NCBI GenBank assembly: GCA_020205615.1
Contig: CM035165.1
Location: forward strand, 91,202,005-91,266,004
DNA: 64,000 bases
Reading direction: 5' to 3'
From: Panax quinquefolius
Taxonomy: Eukaryota; Streptophyta; Magnoliopsida; Apiales; Araliaceae
The stretch's first letter is position 1. Every line of letters begins with the position of its first letter. Under the pieces are notes generated by a model. That model saw only the letters and a list, made by a program, of their open reading frames with translations, was not told the origin of the DNA and did no database searches. The translations under genes and the position numbers were made by a program. Of the stretch, positions 36,384-48,673 are shown piece after piece.

Positions 36384-36891
36384 AATTCAACAATCAAGGG
36401 CCTCGATAATTGTGTATGCGTCTTCTAGATAGTCTTGATGAACTGGTTATGACCCTTGAACGCAGGAGCAGCTCTGGTTATGACCCTTGAACGCAGGAGA
36501 TAATTTTTAAGGAAAGAATTATTCACTTCCTTCACCTATGACAACTAAATAACAAAATTCAATACAAGCAATAAGTTTTTTAAGGAAAGAAAATTAGTAT
36601 AATATAATTTTATAAGGAAACTATAAGATCGTTTTATGTAATATTAGTATGTTATTTTTATTGAAATATATATACAATAATTCAAATTATATTATACTTG
36701 GATAATATAGTTTGAGAAAAAGAAAATTCTAACTATCTTATTTTCACAAATTAATTTGTAACTATTATTAAAATATGAGTGTAGTTATATTTCAAGTATA
36801 AGTAGGATTTTATTATTAGTATGTAGTATATATAATTTTAGAAGAAAATTATTTTCTTACGAAAATCACCTTATCAAATATTAAACTATAT

Positions 36892-36932
<41 letters not shown>

Positions 36933-37121
36933 TATAAAATAATACATTAACCAATATATAGTTTGATTCAATTGTTAAATTAAAATTTAATTATTGAAAA
37001 CAAATTACTCTTTTCAATAATATATTTATAAAAATACAATAAAAACTAAACAACATACAATTCATATAATAAGGTGATTTGGAATAAAAATAAGTAATTT
37101 AATTTTACAATTATACAATCA
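36384..37121. other. Intergenic AT-rich DNA with short repeats
   Basis: A 26-bp word 'ctggttatgacccttgaacg' plus 'caggag' is duplicated at about 36443-36498. A (TA)n tract lies at about 36894-36929. No gene seen. Confidence 0.6.
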
Positions 37122-37654
37122 TAAGATGATTTACCCCAAAATAGGTCCATTCCATCCAACCCATTTCGAGTCGCCAAATACATAGAATACGAAACAACTA
37201 CAACTTTATTATCACAACAATAAAATCGTGAGTTTAAATACAAATATTATCTTCTAGACAATATTTATACTCAAATAAATCCTCATCACATTTATTGATA
37301 CATTATTTTACAATAATGGTGAGGACTACTAAACAACTCTCTAGAACCTTCATTCCATACCCCGACTAGTACTGCTACATTCTCGCCTCACGAGAAGAAA
37401 AATGGAACAACAAGGAAAAGGGTGAGCTCAACTAGCCCGGTAAAGAATGTTATGACTAAGATAATATACAACAATTATCGTTAGTCTCCAACGGAAAAAA
37501 TCGATAGAATCTGATAAACAACAAGTTTTAGATCAATATTCGTAGCCGGAAATAATAATTCATAGAAGAGTTACGTAGAGAATGAAATCTACTATAATCT
37601 ATGAATTTAACAAATCCATCATCAATATTTTATCCTCTGTAACATCAATCAATA

Positions 37655-37930
37655 TTCATCTCAAATCAAATATTCATCTTTGCACTCACAGCCAAAGATA
37701 TTCATCAATCGGTCGTATGTTCATCTCAACACACATTCATCTTTGCACTAAAGGCCAAAGATATTCATCGATCGGTCATGTTCATTTAAACACTGCTTCA
37801 TCTTTGCACTACAGGCCAAAGATATTCATCGGTCGTATGTTCATTTAAACACTGCTCATCTTTGCACTACAAAGCCAAAGATATTCTTGAAATCATTCAT
37901 CTTCAGACTCATGGGCCAAAGATATTCAAT
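37655..37930 (-). repeat. About 58-bp tandem repeats in the element C LTR
   Basis: Four to five units hold 'catctttgcact', 'gccaaagatattcat' and 'gttcatttaaacac'. Copies 2 and 3 carry the same array (about 43425-43690 and 49215-49475). On the minus strand the words 'aatatctttggc..tagtgcaaagatga' match single units in families A and B. Confidence 0.85.
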
Positions 37931-38164
37931 AATATCATCATTTAAGACCGAGGATGATGAAAATATTTTTAAAGAAGCGAATCCGATTGAAACAAAATGA
38001 CAAGGATTAATGATTAAGGATTAGTACTTTGTTTTATCCATGTCCAATAATACCTCAAAAAAAATAATCATAGTGGTGTAAAATTCAAGAATGATCAAAA
38101 CATGGATACAATCAAAGCTAGTATCCGAATAGATATTTTAGATTTAAAAGAAAAATTTTCATTT

Positions 38165-38355
38165 TTCGGTGAATAGTGCCGTGATTCGTGAATAGTCTCA
38201 GATATCGTGAATAAGTCCAGTATCACGTGAATAGTAACTCGACACCAAAAGATAGAAATTCCACAAAAAAAACATTTTCACGCTTCATGAATAGTACTCG
38301 TGAATAGTAACTCGTGAATAGTAACTCATGAATAGTAACTCATGAATAGTAACCC
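38165..38355 (-). repeat. 15-bp GTGAATAGT minisatellite in the element C LTR
   Basis: 'gtgaatagtaactc' and shorter 'gtgaatagt' variants repeat about eight times upstream (minus strand) of the TATA box. The other two LTRs carry it at about 43915-44105 and 49735-49905. Confidence 0.8.
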
Positions 38356-38628
38356 AGACATGAAAAAGTTCCAAATTTGATAAAACTTCAGATCAACATT
38401 TCAAAGATAATGATATTGAAGAAATAATATCATTACGAAAAAATAATATCCCTTACCTCGAAAGACAAGACTTCTAGTTGAAACAGGATATAGTCTTTGA
38501 AGGAAACTTGCCAATCTAACAATACTCAAAGTATACTCAAAATACTCACAAGAATACATTTCGATAATATAGAGAGAGAAAGAGAGAAAACTTGTTTCGG
38601 TGTGATTTTCAATTCTAACTTAGCCTCT

Positions 38629-38636
38629 ATTTATAG
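38629..38636 (-). promoter_or_regulatory. TATA box of element C LTR copy 1
   Basis: TATAAATAGAGGC on the minus strand; the same motif lies at 44389-44396 and 50180-50187 in the other LTRs. Confidence 0.7.
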
Positions 38637-39859
38637 GAAAATGTTAGCTTGCGCAGAAGCGGACTTGACACTGCCACACCGATGGCTTTACACCACTACT
38701 ATTGCCACCCACCACATTTGAAATAAAATTCAGCACATTTTTTCACCAACCACAAGTGGGGCCCACTCAATTCTAGAATTTTCCACCAAAATCAATTATA
38801 AACCTAATTTCCGAATCCGACACCTCTTAAAATTCACAACAAATCATTCGTGCATTTTAACGGTTCAAAATTTGTGGACATATACTCAACTTATGTATGT
38901 ATAACATACCCAAAATTACCACAATCCAACGGTCGGATTAAAATTATAACCCCATAATATATCTCAAAACCCCCGATTTGATTTTTAATACCTCCAATCC
39001 GATAAAATACCGATAAAACACCTCAACATTAATTCCTTCATTAATAACCACATAAATAAATCCATCATTTATATTCATATAAAATAAATATTTCTTATCA
39101 TATGAATCAATAATTAATTATTCACAAATAATATTATGTAATCACATTTATGACAACCAAAGTTGTTCCAGGAAAGAGGGGCTTTCAATAAGGATCTCTC
39201 CTTCTGGTAGCTTGCAATTAGGTGACCAAACCTCTCCTTAGAGAACTTTCTAGACATTGCCAATAATGTTATCTAATAATATTATTCAAATAATATGAAT
39301 TATTGATCCGATAATGGGAAATCTTGTGATGACAATTATTGAACAACAATAATATAAAATATCAACGCAAGCAATTATTGAATCAATAAAATAAAATATT
39401 GAGCAAGATAATTATCGTAACAATTATTGAGTAGTGCCATCTTACGTAAGGATCAATAATTCAACAATATCAATACTGGTAATGCGCTTCTTGTGCAACC
39501 ACGCCAGACATCGTATTTTAACCACCGGGTATTCAACGATCTTAATTGTAATAACTACGCCTGTTATTTATAACCACCCAAACTTTGTCGTTTTCCTCAT
39601 CCAATCGCTTTCGTTATGGGCCCACACATGGTCGCACCAGTCATACGAATATTCCCCGACAGTACGAATATTCCACGACCAAACGAATATTCCCGACAAA
39701 ATGAATATTTTATAACCACTTGCTTATTTTGAAATATTTGCGTATTTAACCCTTAACTATCCACATTAATCAAATCAACCCTTACTATTTCAAGATAATA
39801 AATAAAGAAATTCCTTTTATTTAAAAAATTTTGGTCTTACAACCTCCCTCCTTATGAAA

Positions 39860-41574
39860 TTTCGTCCTCGAAATTGGACGTGACGCATTGGTGTGTTTGA
39901 AAAGGTAAAGATACCTCGCTTTCATTTTCGCTTTCCAACTCCTGTGTCATTTCTTCAATAGCATGGTTTCTCCACAAAACCTTAACTTGTGGTATAACCT
40001 TGGTGCATAGGACATGCTCTTTCCTATCCAATATCTTGACAGTACCTCCTCACGTTAAGTCTTCTATTATCTCTCGTCCGGTTCTAACTCAATAGCGTAG
40101 TTGGTCGTAACATCGACACGTGAAAAACGTTATGAACACGCGTCATACTTGACGGTAAAAGCGAGTCTATAGGCCACAGTTCCTATTCGATCGAGAATTT
40201 CAACTGGATTAATAAATCGAAGGTTTGAGCTTTCCTCACCTCACCGATTCTCGCTTTTAAAATAACAACCTCTTGCACCTCCTTCTTCAAATTCATCACT
40301 CGGTGTGTAGCTTGAGCGACTTTAACTTTATCGATTAAAAGTCGATTATACTCGTATATCATCACGTGGGTACCTAGAGTTTTCATCTCCATCTCTATTA
40401 TTTGTAAATTATCTGAAATTAGTCTTTGACAATATCGTACTCAGATTGTATATACGATCTTCTACTCAACACGCCAGTACCACGTTCGCTTTTCCAGGAT
40501 GGCATGGGTGAACATATCTTTGAAATGAGTCTCCTCTTGAGTTCTTCAAGCTCTTCCCACATTCCTTGCTCCATTTGAATTTTGTATCTCTATGAGTCAG
40601 CTACGTTAATGGAATAGCGATTCGAGAATATCCTTCAACGAATCTCCGATAATAACCAACTAAGCCTAGAAAGCTACGTATTTCTATTCTGGGCTTAGAT
40701 TGTTCTCAATCGTGACTCATATCCCAACCTTGGATAACACGTTACAATGACACCTATCAGTTTACTATCGCACGAATATGGTGTCCCCTACAGAGAGTCT
40801 GGCTTTGGTGCATCCCACAAAGGAAGTCACCAGATAAAGGCTCAGGTACCAAATTCTATAATTGAATAACTCTCGAAGTTCAATAGGAGCCATTCGATAT
40901 GAGATTTTTAGAAATGAGTTTGTCTAGGGTTCAAAGTCGATACAAAATTTAACATCGAGCTTTGGGAGTAAGCAAGAAATTCTTGAAATACATAGGAAAA
41001 ATCAATAACAACAGGAATATTATTCAAATCGGCGTGTCTTTATTCAAATCCATAACATGGACTAAAAAACTTGACATCCATAATAAATGAATGACTTCAT
41101 GGCTTGATATGAAAATGTTTGACTACAATGGTTTGATTGCTTGAATTGAATAATGGGTTGCTTAGGAATATGAAAACTAACAACCTTACAAAAGCAATCA
41201 ATTTTGGCATGATGAGTAGTTAACCAATCAATCCCCAAAAGCAAGTATCTTTAAAGAGATAAGGTCAACGGTAAGGTAATGGTGCCAACTTGAATCAAAC
41301 AAGATTTTTTAAACAACGGATGTAATGAAAGTTTCTCTAATGAGTCTCCATAAATAGGTCAAAGTCTAATTTCTCCGTAGTCAAGTTCAAACGTTGAGCG
41401 CAAGCAAAGAGAGATAAAAGAATGGGTAGAAGCAGGTATCTAGTAAGGTATAAACTTCGCAAGAATTTATAATTAACTAACCGTGCTAAACCGTTCGGGT
41501 TCCTCGTATTTTTAATTTGGTCGCGACAAACGCTCTTCGAGAATTGTTGACTTTGACTTTTCGGGACATCCTTT
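39860..41574 (-). pseudogene. Element C pol remnants, copy 1
   Basis: Protease region (41062-41560): LARLVNYKFLRSLYL, LTTEKLDFDLFME, LLGIDWLTTHHAKIDCF. Then an RT-entry scrap, WLLSEIR and RIFSNRYSI of RNase H, a short integrase C-terminal piece (VVILKARIGEVRKAQTF, 40183-40392) and the chromodomain-like tail with KVLWRNHA (about 39960-40060). The RT palm motif and integrase core are absent. Confidence 0.7.
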
Positions 41575-42693
41575 TGAGTCACCGCCCCACGCACTAGGTT
41601 TCGATATCGCATAATCTCGGCGATATGTCCTTCTTTTCCACAATTATAGCATACCTTAAACTGTTGTGTAAGGCGCCAATGATATATCCCTCTTTCCGCA
41701 GATTTGTAACATCTGATCAGATGGTCTTTCTCCCCTTGGAACCGATTGCCCATCGGCGCCGACGTCTTCACGTGGTCGTTGTTGAATCTCCTCTTTTAAA
41801 ATCTCCTCCCAACTCTCTTCTTCTATTTTCATGGCCACGATTACCACCGAGTGGTTACCTTTTGTCCGTATTCTTCTTTCTCCACGGGTTATCGTTATTC
41901 GATGATCGCTATCTTTGGTATGATCTGGTTATGGTCCCCTCGGTTGAGCGTACTCGTTATCTCGCTTCTAACAATCTGAGCCCTGCTTTAACATCCGAAT
42001 AGAGAGAAAATTTATGAGAAATGAGAGATCTTGACGTATCTTAGGGTTTCAAACCTCTCGAAACATCCGCGTCATACGTTCCTCATTCTCCACCAAATGA
42101 GGTGCAAAAACTGGATAACTCCGCAAACTTCGCCTCGTCTTTGGGACACCGTCGTGTTATTTCGCCCAATCTAATAAACTCCACTTCCTTCATATGACGA
42201 ATACTTTGTGGAAGTACTTGTCATTGAACTGCTTTCAAACGTCTCCCATGACATCTTGAGTGCATTTGATGGATGGGTGCGCTTCTGATTCCACCGATGT
42301 CTGCTTCGCCATGCGGAACATAAAAGTAGCGAATGGAACTTTCTGTTCTCGTGCATCCCAAGACATTTGAATATCTTGGTAATTTGCTTGACCCGTGTTT
42401 CGCCATGATCGGATCGGCTTTCCCCTGCACTCGTGGTCCCAACTCTTTGAATCGCTTGGCATTGTGACCACCGTGAATTGCTATCATCTCCTCCCGTATT
42501 TTGAACACGAGTCTCACAAATCGATTTTGCATGAAGCTGCAAAAAGCTTCTAAACATCCCTCGTTCATCATACGCTTTCGTTGGTGTTATTCACGGGAGG
42601 TACATTGCCCCACTGTTGCACGTTCTCCTCGTTGTTAAATACAGGCATCTCCACGGTCTCATTTACACCACTATTAATATTCTCGGTCAACAT
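41575..42693 (-). pseudogene. Element C gag, copy 1
   Basis: The likely start is ATG at 42693 (MLTENINSGVNETVEM). Later frames give RFKELGP, KADPIMAKHGSS, QDIQMSWDAREQK and, near the end, a zinc knuckle CYNCGKEGHIAEI (about 41615-41660) with a degraded first knuckle (CYKSAERG). Several frame breaks are present. Confidence 0.75.
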
Positions 42694-42880
42694 TCTCAAA
42701 TCACATCATAAAAGCAAGGGTTAATTAAGGAAATCAATCACATAATATCCCTATATCTCGACCAACTAACAAATAAGCTTAGGTAGGACACACTAGCAAA
42801 GGATTTACTCGTCTCTCCCTCCTAGTTCTATTCCCGATCTCCGCCAGAGATCATATCCCTAAGCTCGATACAATCTGCGA

Positions 42881-45621
42881 TGTGACCCCAAAATAGGTCC
42901 ATTCCATCCAACCCATTACGAGTCGCCAAATACATAGATGCGAAACAACTACAACTTTATTATCACAACAATAAAGCGTGAGTTTAAATACAAATATTAT
43001 CTTCAGACAATATTTATACTCAAATAAATCCTCATCACATTTATTGATACATTATTTTACAATAATGGTGAGGACTACTAAACAACTCTCTCTAGAACCT
43101 TCATTCCATACCCCGTACTAGTACTCGCTACATTCTCGCCTCACGAGAAGAAAAATGGAACAACAAGGAAAAGGGTGAGCTCAACTAGCCCAATAAAGAA
43201 TGTTATGACTAAGATAATATACAACAATTATCGTTAGTCTCCAACGAGGAAAATCGATAGAATACAATGAATGACAAGTTTTGAGATCAATATTCGCAGT
43301 GAAATAATAATTCATAGAAGAGTTACGTAGAGAATGAAATCTACTATAATCTATGAATTTAACGATCCATCATCAATATTTTATCCTCAGTAACATCAAT
43401 CGATATTCATCTCAAATCAAATATTCATCTTTGCACTTTCTGTGCCAAAGATATTCATCAATCGATTATGTTTCATCTCAACACTGTTCATCTTTGCACT
43501 AAAGGCCAAAGATATTCATCGATCGGTCATGTTCATTTAAACACCGCTCATCTTTGCACTACATGTGCCAAAGATATTCATCGATCGGTCATGTTCATTT
43601 AAACACTGCTCATCTTTGCACTCTGAGCCAAAGATATTCTTCAGAAATCATTCATCTTTGCACTCTGGGCCAAAGATATTCAATAATATCATCATTTAAG
43701 GCGAGGATGATGAAAATATTTTTAAAGAACGAATCCAAATTGAAACAAAATGACAAGGATTAAGGATTAAGGATTAGTACTTTGTTTTATCCATGTCGAT
43801 AATACCTCAAAAATAATCATAGTGGTGTAAAATTCAAGAATGATCAAAACATGGATACAATCAAAGCTAGTATCCGAATAGATATTTTAGACGAAAAGAA
43901 AAATTTTCATTTTTGGGTGAATAGTCAAGTGATTCGTGAATAGTGTCAGATATCGTGAATAGTGTAGTATCGTGAATAGTAACTCAAACACCAAAAGATA
44001 GAAATTCCACAAAAAAAAACATTTTCACGCTTTCACGTAATAGTACTTCGTGAATAGTAACTTCGTGAATAGTAACTCATGAATAGTAACTCATGAATAG
44101 TAAACCCGACATGAAAAAGTTCCAAATTTGATAAAAACTTCAGATCGACATTTCAAAGATAATGATATTGAAGAAATAATATCATTATTCCGAAAAAAAT
44201 AATATCCCTTACCTCGAAAGACAGTACTTCTAGTTGAAACACCGGATATAGTGCTGAAGGAAACTTGCACCGTCTAACAATACTCAAAGTATACTCAAAA
44301 TACTCACAAGAATACGCTCGATAATATAGAGAGAGAGAAAGAGAGAAAACTTGTTTCTGGTGTGATTTTCAATTCTAACTTAGCCCTCTATTTATAGGAA
44401 AATGTTAGCCCGCCGAAGCAGACTTGACACACAATTACACGATGGCTTTACACTCTACTATTGCCACCCACCACATTTGAAATAAAATTCAGCACATTTT
44501 TTCACCAACCACAAGTAGGGCCCACTCAATTCTAGAATTTTCCACCAAAATCAATTATAAACCTAATTTAGAATCCGACACCTCTTAAAATTCACAACAA
44601 ATCATTCGTGCATTTTTATTCGGTTCAAAATTTGTGGACATATACTCAACTTATGTATGTATAACATACCCAAAAATTACCACAATCCAAACGATTCGGA
44701 TTAAAAATTATAACCCCGCAATATATCTCAAAACCCCTGATTTGATTTTTAATACCTCCAATCCGATAAAATACTGATAAAACACCTCAACATTAATTCC
44801 TTCATTAATAACCACATAAATAAATCCATCATTTATATTCATATAAAATAAATATTTCCTTATCATATGAATCAATAATTAATTATTCACAAATAATATT
44901 ACAGAATCATATTTATGACAACCAAGTTTGTTCCCAGAAAGAGGGGCTTTCAATAAGGATCTCTCTTCATGGTAGCGCAATTAGGTGACCAAACCTCTCC
45001 TTAGAGCGTAACTTTCTAGACATTGCCAATAATGTTATCTAATAATATTATTCAAATAATATGAATTATTGATCCGATAATGGAAAATTGTGCGTTGACA
45101 ATTATTGAACAATGATAATATAAAATATCAACGCAGCAATTATTGAATCAATAAAATAAAATATTGAGCAGTAATTCATCGTAACAATTATTGAGTAGTG
45201 CCATCTTACGTAAGGATCAATAATTCAACAATACATGTAATACCGTGAGTGTCTTCTCTTGTGCAACCACGCGTATTCATCGTATTTTAACATAGGGGTA
45301 TTCCAACGATCTTAACGGCAGTAATAACTACGCGTTATTTATAACCACCCAAACTTTGTCGCTTTCCTCATCCAATCGCTTTCAAGTTATGGGCCCACAC
45401 ATGGTTGCTACCGTCGCATAAACGAATATTCCCGACGAAGATTGAATATTCCACGACCAAACGAATATTCAGAGCAAAATGAATATTTTATAACCACTTG
45501 CTTATTTTGAAATATTTGCGTATTTAACCCTTAACTATCCACATTAATCAAATCAACCCTTACTATTTCAAGATAATAAATAAAGGAAATTCCTTTTATT
45601 TAAAAAATTTGGGGTCTTACA
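42881..45621 (-). repeat. Element C LTR, copy 2 (central)
   Basis: Plus-strand ends are TGTGACCCC and GGTCTTACA. It serves as the shared LTR of the two units and has no target duplication of its own. Confidence 0.92.
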
Positions 45622-45649
45622 ACCTCCCTCCTTATGAAATTTCGTCCTC

Positions 45650-47378
45650 GAAATTGGCGACGCATCGCACAGTGTTTGAAAAGGTAAAGATACCTCGCTT
45701 TCATTTTCGTTTCCAACTCCCAGTCATTTCTTCAATAAGCATGGTTTCTCCACAAAACCTTAACTTGTGGTATAACCTTGGTGCATAGGACATGCTCTTT
45801 CCTATCCAATATCTTGCGGTGTACCTCCTCATACGTTAAGTCTTGGCTATCTCGTCCGGTTCTAACTTCAATAGCGTAGTTAAAGATTCGGTCGTAACAT
45901 CGATACGTGAAAAGCGTTATGAACACGCGTCATACTTGGCGGTAAAAGCGAGTCTATAGGCCACGAGTTCCTATTCGATCGAGAATTTCAATGGATTAAT
46001 AAATCGAAGGTTTGAGCTTTCTCACCTCACCGATTCTCGCTTTTAAAATAACAACCTCTTGCACCTCCTTCTTCAAATTCATCACTCACGGTGTGTAGCT
46101 TGAAGCGACTTTAACTTTATCGATTAAAGTCGATTATACTCGTATATCATCACGTGGGTACCTAGAGTTTTCATCTCCATCTCTATTATTTGTAAATTAT
46201 CTGAAATTAGTCTTTGACAATATCGTATTCGTACTTATATCGATCTTCTACTCAACACGTCGGTACCACGTTCGCTTTTCGGGATGGCATGGTCGAACAT
46301 ATCTTTGAAATGAGTCTCCTCTTGAGTTCTTCAAGCTCTTCCCACATTCCTTGCTCCATTTGAATTTTGTATCTCTATATGAGTCATTACGTTAATGGAA
46401 TAGCGATTCGAGAATATCCTTCAACGAATCTCCGATAATAACCAACTAAGCTGAAAGCTACGTATTTCTATCTGAAACTTAGATTGTTCTCAAGCGTGAC
46501 TCATATCCCAACCTTGGATAACACGTTACAATGACACCTATCGGTTTACTATCGCGCACGAATATGGTGTCCCCTACTGAGAGTCCGGCTTTGGTGCATC
46601 CCAAAAGGAAGTCACCGGATAAAGGCTCGGTACCAAATCTATAATTGAATAACTCCACGAAGTTCAATAGGAGCCATTCGATATGAGATTTTTAGAAATG
46701 AGTTTTGTCTGGGTTCAAAGTCGATACAAAATTTAACATCGGGCTTTGGGAGTAAGCCGAGAAATTCTTCAGAAAACGCCGGAAAAATCAATAACAACAG
46801 AATATTATTCAAATCGGCGTGTCTTTATTCAAATCCATAACATGGACTAAAAAACTTGACATCCATAATAAATGAATGACTTCATGGCTTGATATGAAAA
46901 TGTTTGACTACAATGGTTTGATTGCTTGAATTGAATAACGGGTTGCTTAGGAATATGAAAACTATGACCTTACAAAAGCAATCAATTTTGGCATGATGAG
47001 TAGTTAACCAATCAATCCCCAAAAGCAAGTATCTTTAAAGAGATAAGGTCGGCAGGTAAGGTAATGGTGCCAACTTGAATCAAACAAGATTTTTTAAACA
47101 ACGGATGTAATGAAAGTTTCTCAAGCTGAGTCTCCATAAATAGTCAAAGTCTAATTTCTCCGTAGTCGAGTTCAAGCGTTGAGTATAAGCAAAGAGATAA
47201 AAGAATGGGTAGAGGCGGTATCTAGTAAGGTATAAACTTCGCAAGAATTTATAATTAACTAACCGTGCTAACTTCGTTCGGGTTCCTCGATTTTTAATTT
47301 GGTCACGACAAACGCTCTTCCGGGAATTGTTGACTTTGACTTTTCGGGACATCCTTTGGAGTCACCGCCCACATTACA
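45650..47378 (-). pseudogene. Element C pol remnants, copy 2
   Basis: It carries LARLVNYKFLRSLYL and STTEKLDFD (protease, 47080-47352), an RT-to-RNase H scrap with GCTKAGLSVGDTIFVRDSK (46479-46667), and the tail LTYEEVHRKILDRKEH and KVLWRNHA (45732-45926), which fits a Tekay/Del-type chromodomain. The RT catalytic core and integrase core are missing, as in copy 1. Confidence 0.72.
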
Positions 47379-48489
47379 CTAGGTTTCGATATCGTATAAT
47401 CTCGAAGCGATATGTCCTTCTTTTCCACAATTATAGCATACCTTAAAGCTGTTGCCAGGCGGTTTGAAATTTGATATATCCCTCTTTCCGCATTTGTAAC
47501 ATCTGATAGATGGTCTTTTTCCTCCCTTGGAACCGGTTGCTTGCTGGCGTAGCGTCTTCACATGGTCGTTGTTGAATCTCCTCTTTTAAAATCTCCTCCC
47601 AACTCTCTTCTTCTATTTTCATGTGTACGATTACCACAGTGGTTACCGCCTTTGTCCAGTATTCTTCTTTCTCCACGAGGTTATCGTTATTTACGATCGC
47701 TATCTTTGGTATGATCACGGTTATGGTCCCTCGGTTGAGCGTACTCGTTATCTCGCTTCTAACAAATGAGCCTGCATTTACAACATCCGAATAGAGAAAA
47801 TTTATGAGAAATGAGATACCGACGTATCTAGGGTTTCAAACCTCTCGAAACATCCGCGTCATACGTTCCTCATTCTCCACCAAATGAGGTGCAAACACGG
47901 ATAACTCCATGAAACTTCGCCTCGTCTTTGGGACACCGCCGTGTTATTCTCGCTTCCAATCTAATAAACTCCACTTCCTTCATACGATTGAATACTTTCG
48001 GGGAAGTACTTGTCATTGAATCTGCTTCAAACGTCTCCCATGACATACGCCGAAGGTATTTGGATGGAGTGCACGCTTCATGATTCCCACCGATGTCTGC
48101 CTGCCACGGAACATAAAAGTAGCGAATGGAACTTTACGTTCTCAGGTGCATCCCAAGACATTTGAATATCTTGGTAATTTGTTTGACCCATGTTTCCGCC
48201 ATGATCGGATCGGCTTTCCCGAATTGCAGTGGTCCCAACTCTTTGAATCGCCACGTGGTGACCACGTGAATTGCTATCATCTCCTCCTCAGTATTTTGAA
48301 CACGAGTCTCCCTCGTGCGATTTTGCATGAATCGCAAAAGCTTCTAAACATCCCTCGTTCATCATCTCGCTTTCGGTGGTGTTATTCACGGGAGGTACAT
48401 TGCCACGACTGTTGCACGTTCTCCTCGTTGTTAAATCTGAGCATCTCCACGGTCTCATTTACACCACTATTAATATTCTCGATCAACAT
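47379..48489 (-). pseudogene. Element C gag, copy 2
   Basis: The start is ATG at 48489 (MLIENINSGVNETVEMLR). RFKELGP, KADPIMAETWVKQITKIF and KCLGMH mark the gag domain (48134-48337). Two knuckles near the end read CYKCGKRD and CYNCGKEGHIA (47379-47561). Frame breaks occur at sites where copy 1 also differs. Confidence 0.77.
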
Positions 48490-48673
48490 TCTCAAATCTT
48501 TGTCATAAAACAAGGGTTAATTAAGGAAATCAATCACATAATATCCTATATATCTTGACAACTAACAAATAAGCTTAGGTAGGACACACTATAGCAAAGG
48601 ATTTTTCGTCTCTCCCTCCTAGTTCTATTCCCCGATCTCGCCAGAGATCGTATCCCTAAGCTCGATACCAATG

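Larger units (their letters stand above)
37127..39841 (-). repeat. Element C LTR, copy 1
   Basis: Plus-strand ends are TGATTTACCCC and GGTCTTACA. It holds an array of about 58-bp units ('catctttgcact..ccaaagatattcat', 37655-37930), an array of 'gtgaatagtaactc' (about 38165-38355) and a minus-strand TATA box (38629-38636). Confidence 0.92.
39842..42880 (-). mobile_element. Element C interior, copy 1
   Basis: From its 5' end (right) to 3' end (left): primer site remnant (42859-42874, one G short), gag (from 42693), protease remnant, pol scraps, chromodomain-like tail and purine tract (39842-39855 on the minus strand). Confidence 0.85.
45622..48673 (-). mobile_element. Element C interior, copy 2
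   Basis: Same layout and same deletions as 39842-42880. The primer site is better kept: TTGGTATCGAGCTTAGGG on the minus strand at 48655-48672. The purine tract is at 45622-45635. Confidence 0.85.

Noticed and set aside
36443..36498. Short tandem duplication as a transposon footprint
   Set aside because: A 26-bp direct duplication without inverted ends is better explained by slippage or repair.
42171..42571. Long frames in the element C interior as a host gene
   Set aside because: RFKELGP and KADPIMA-type motifs identify them as Gypsy gag.
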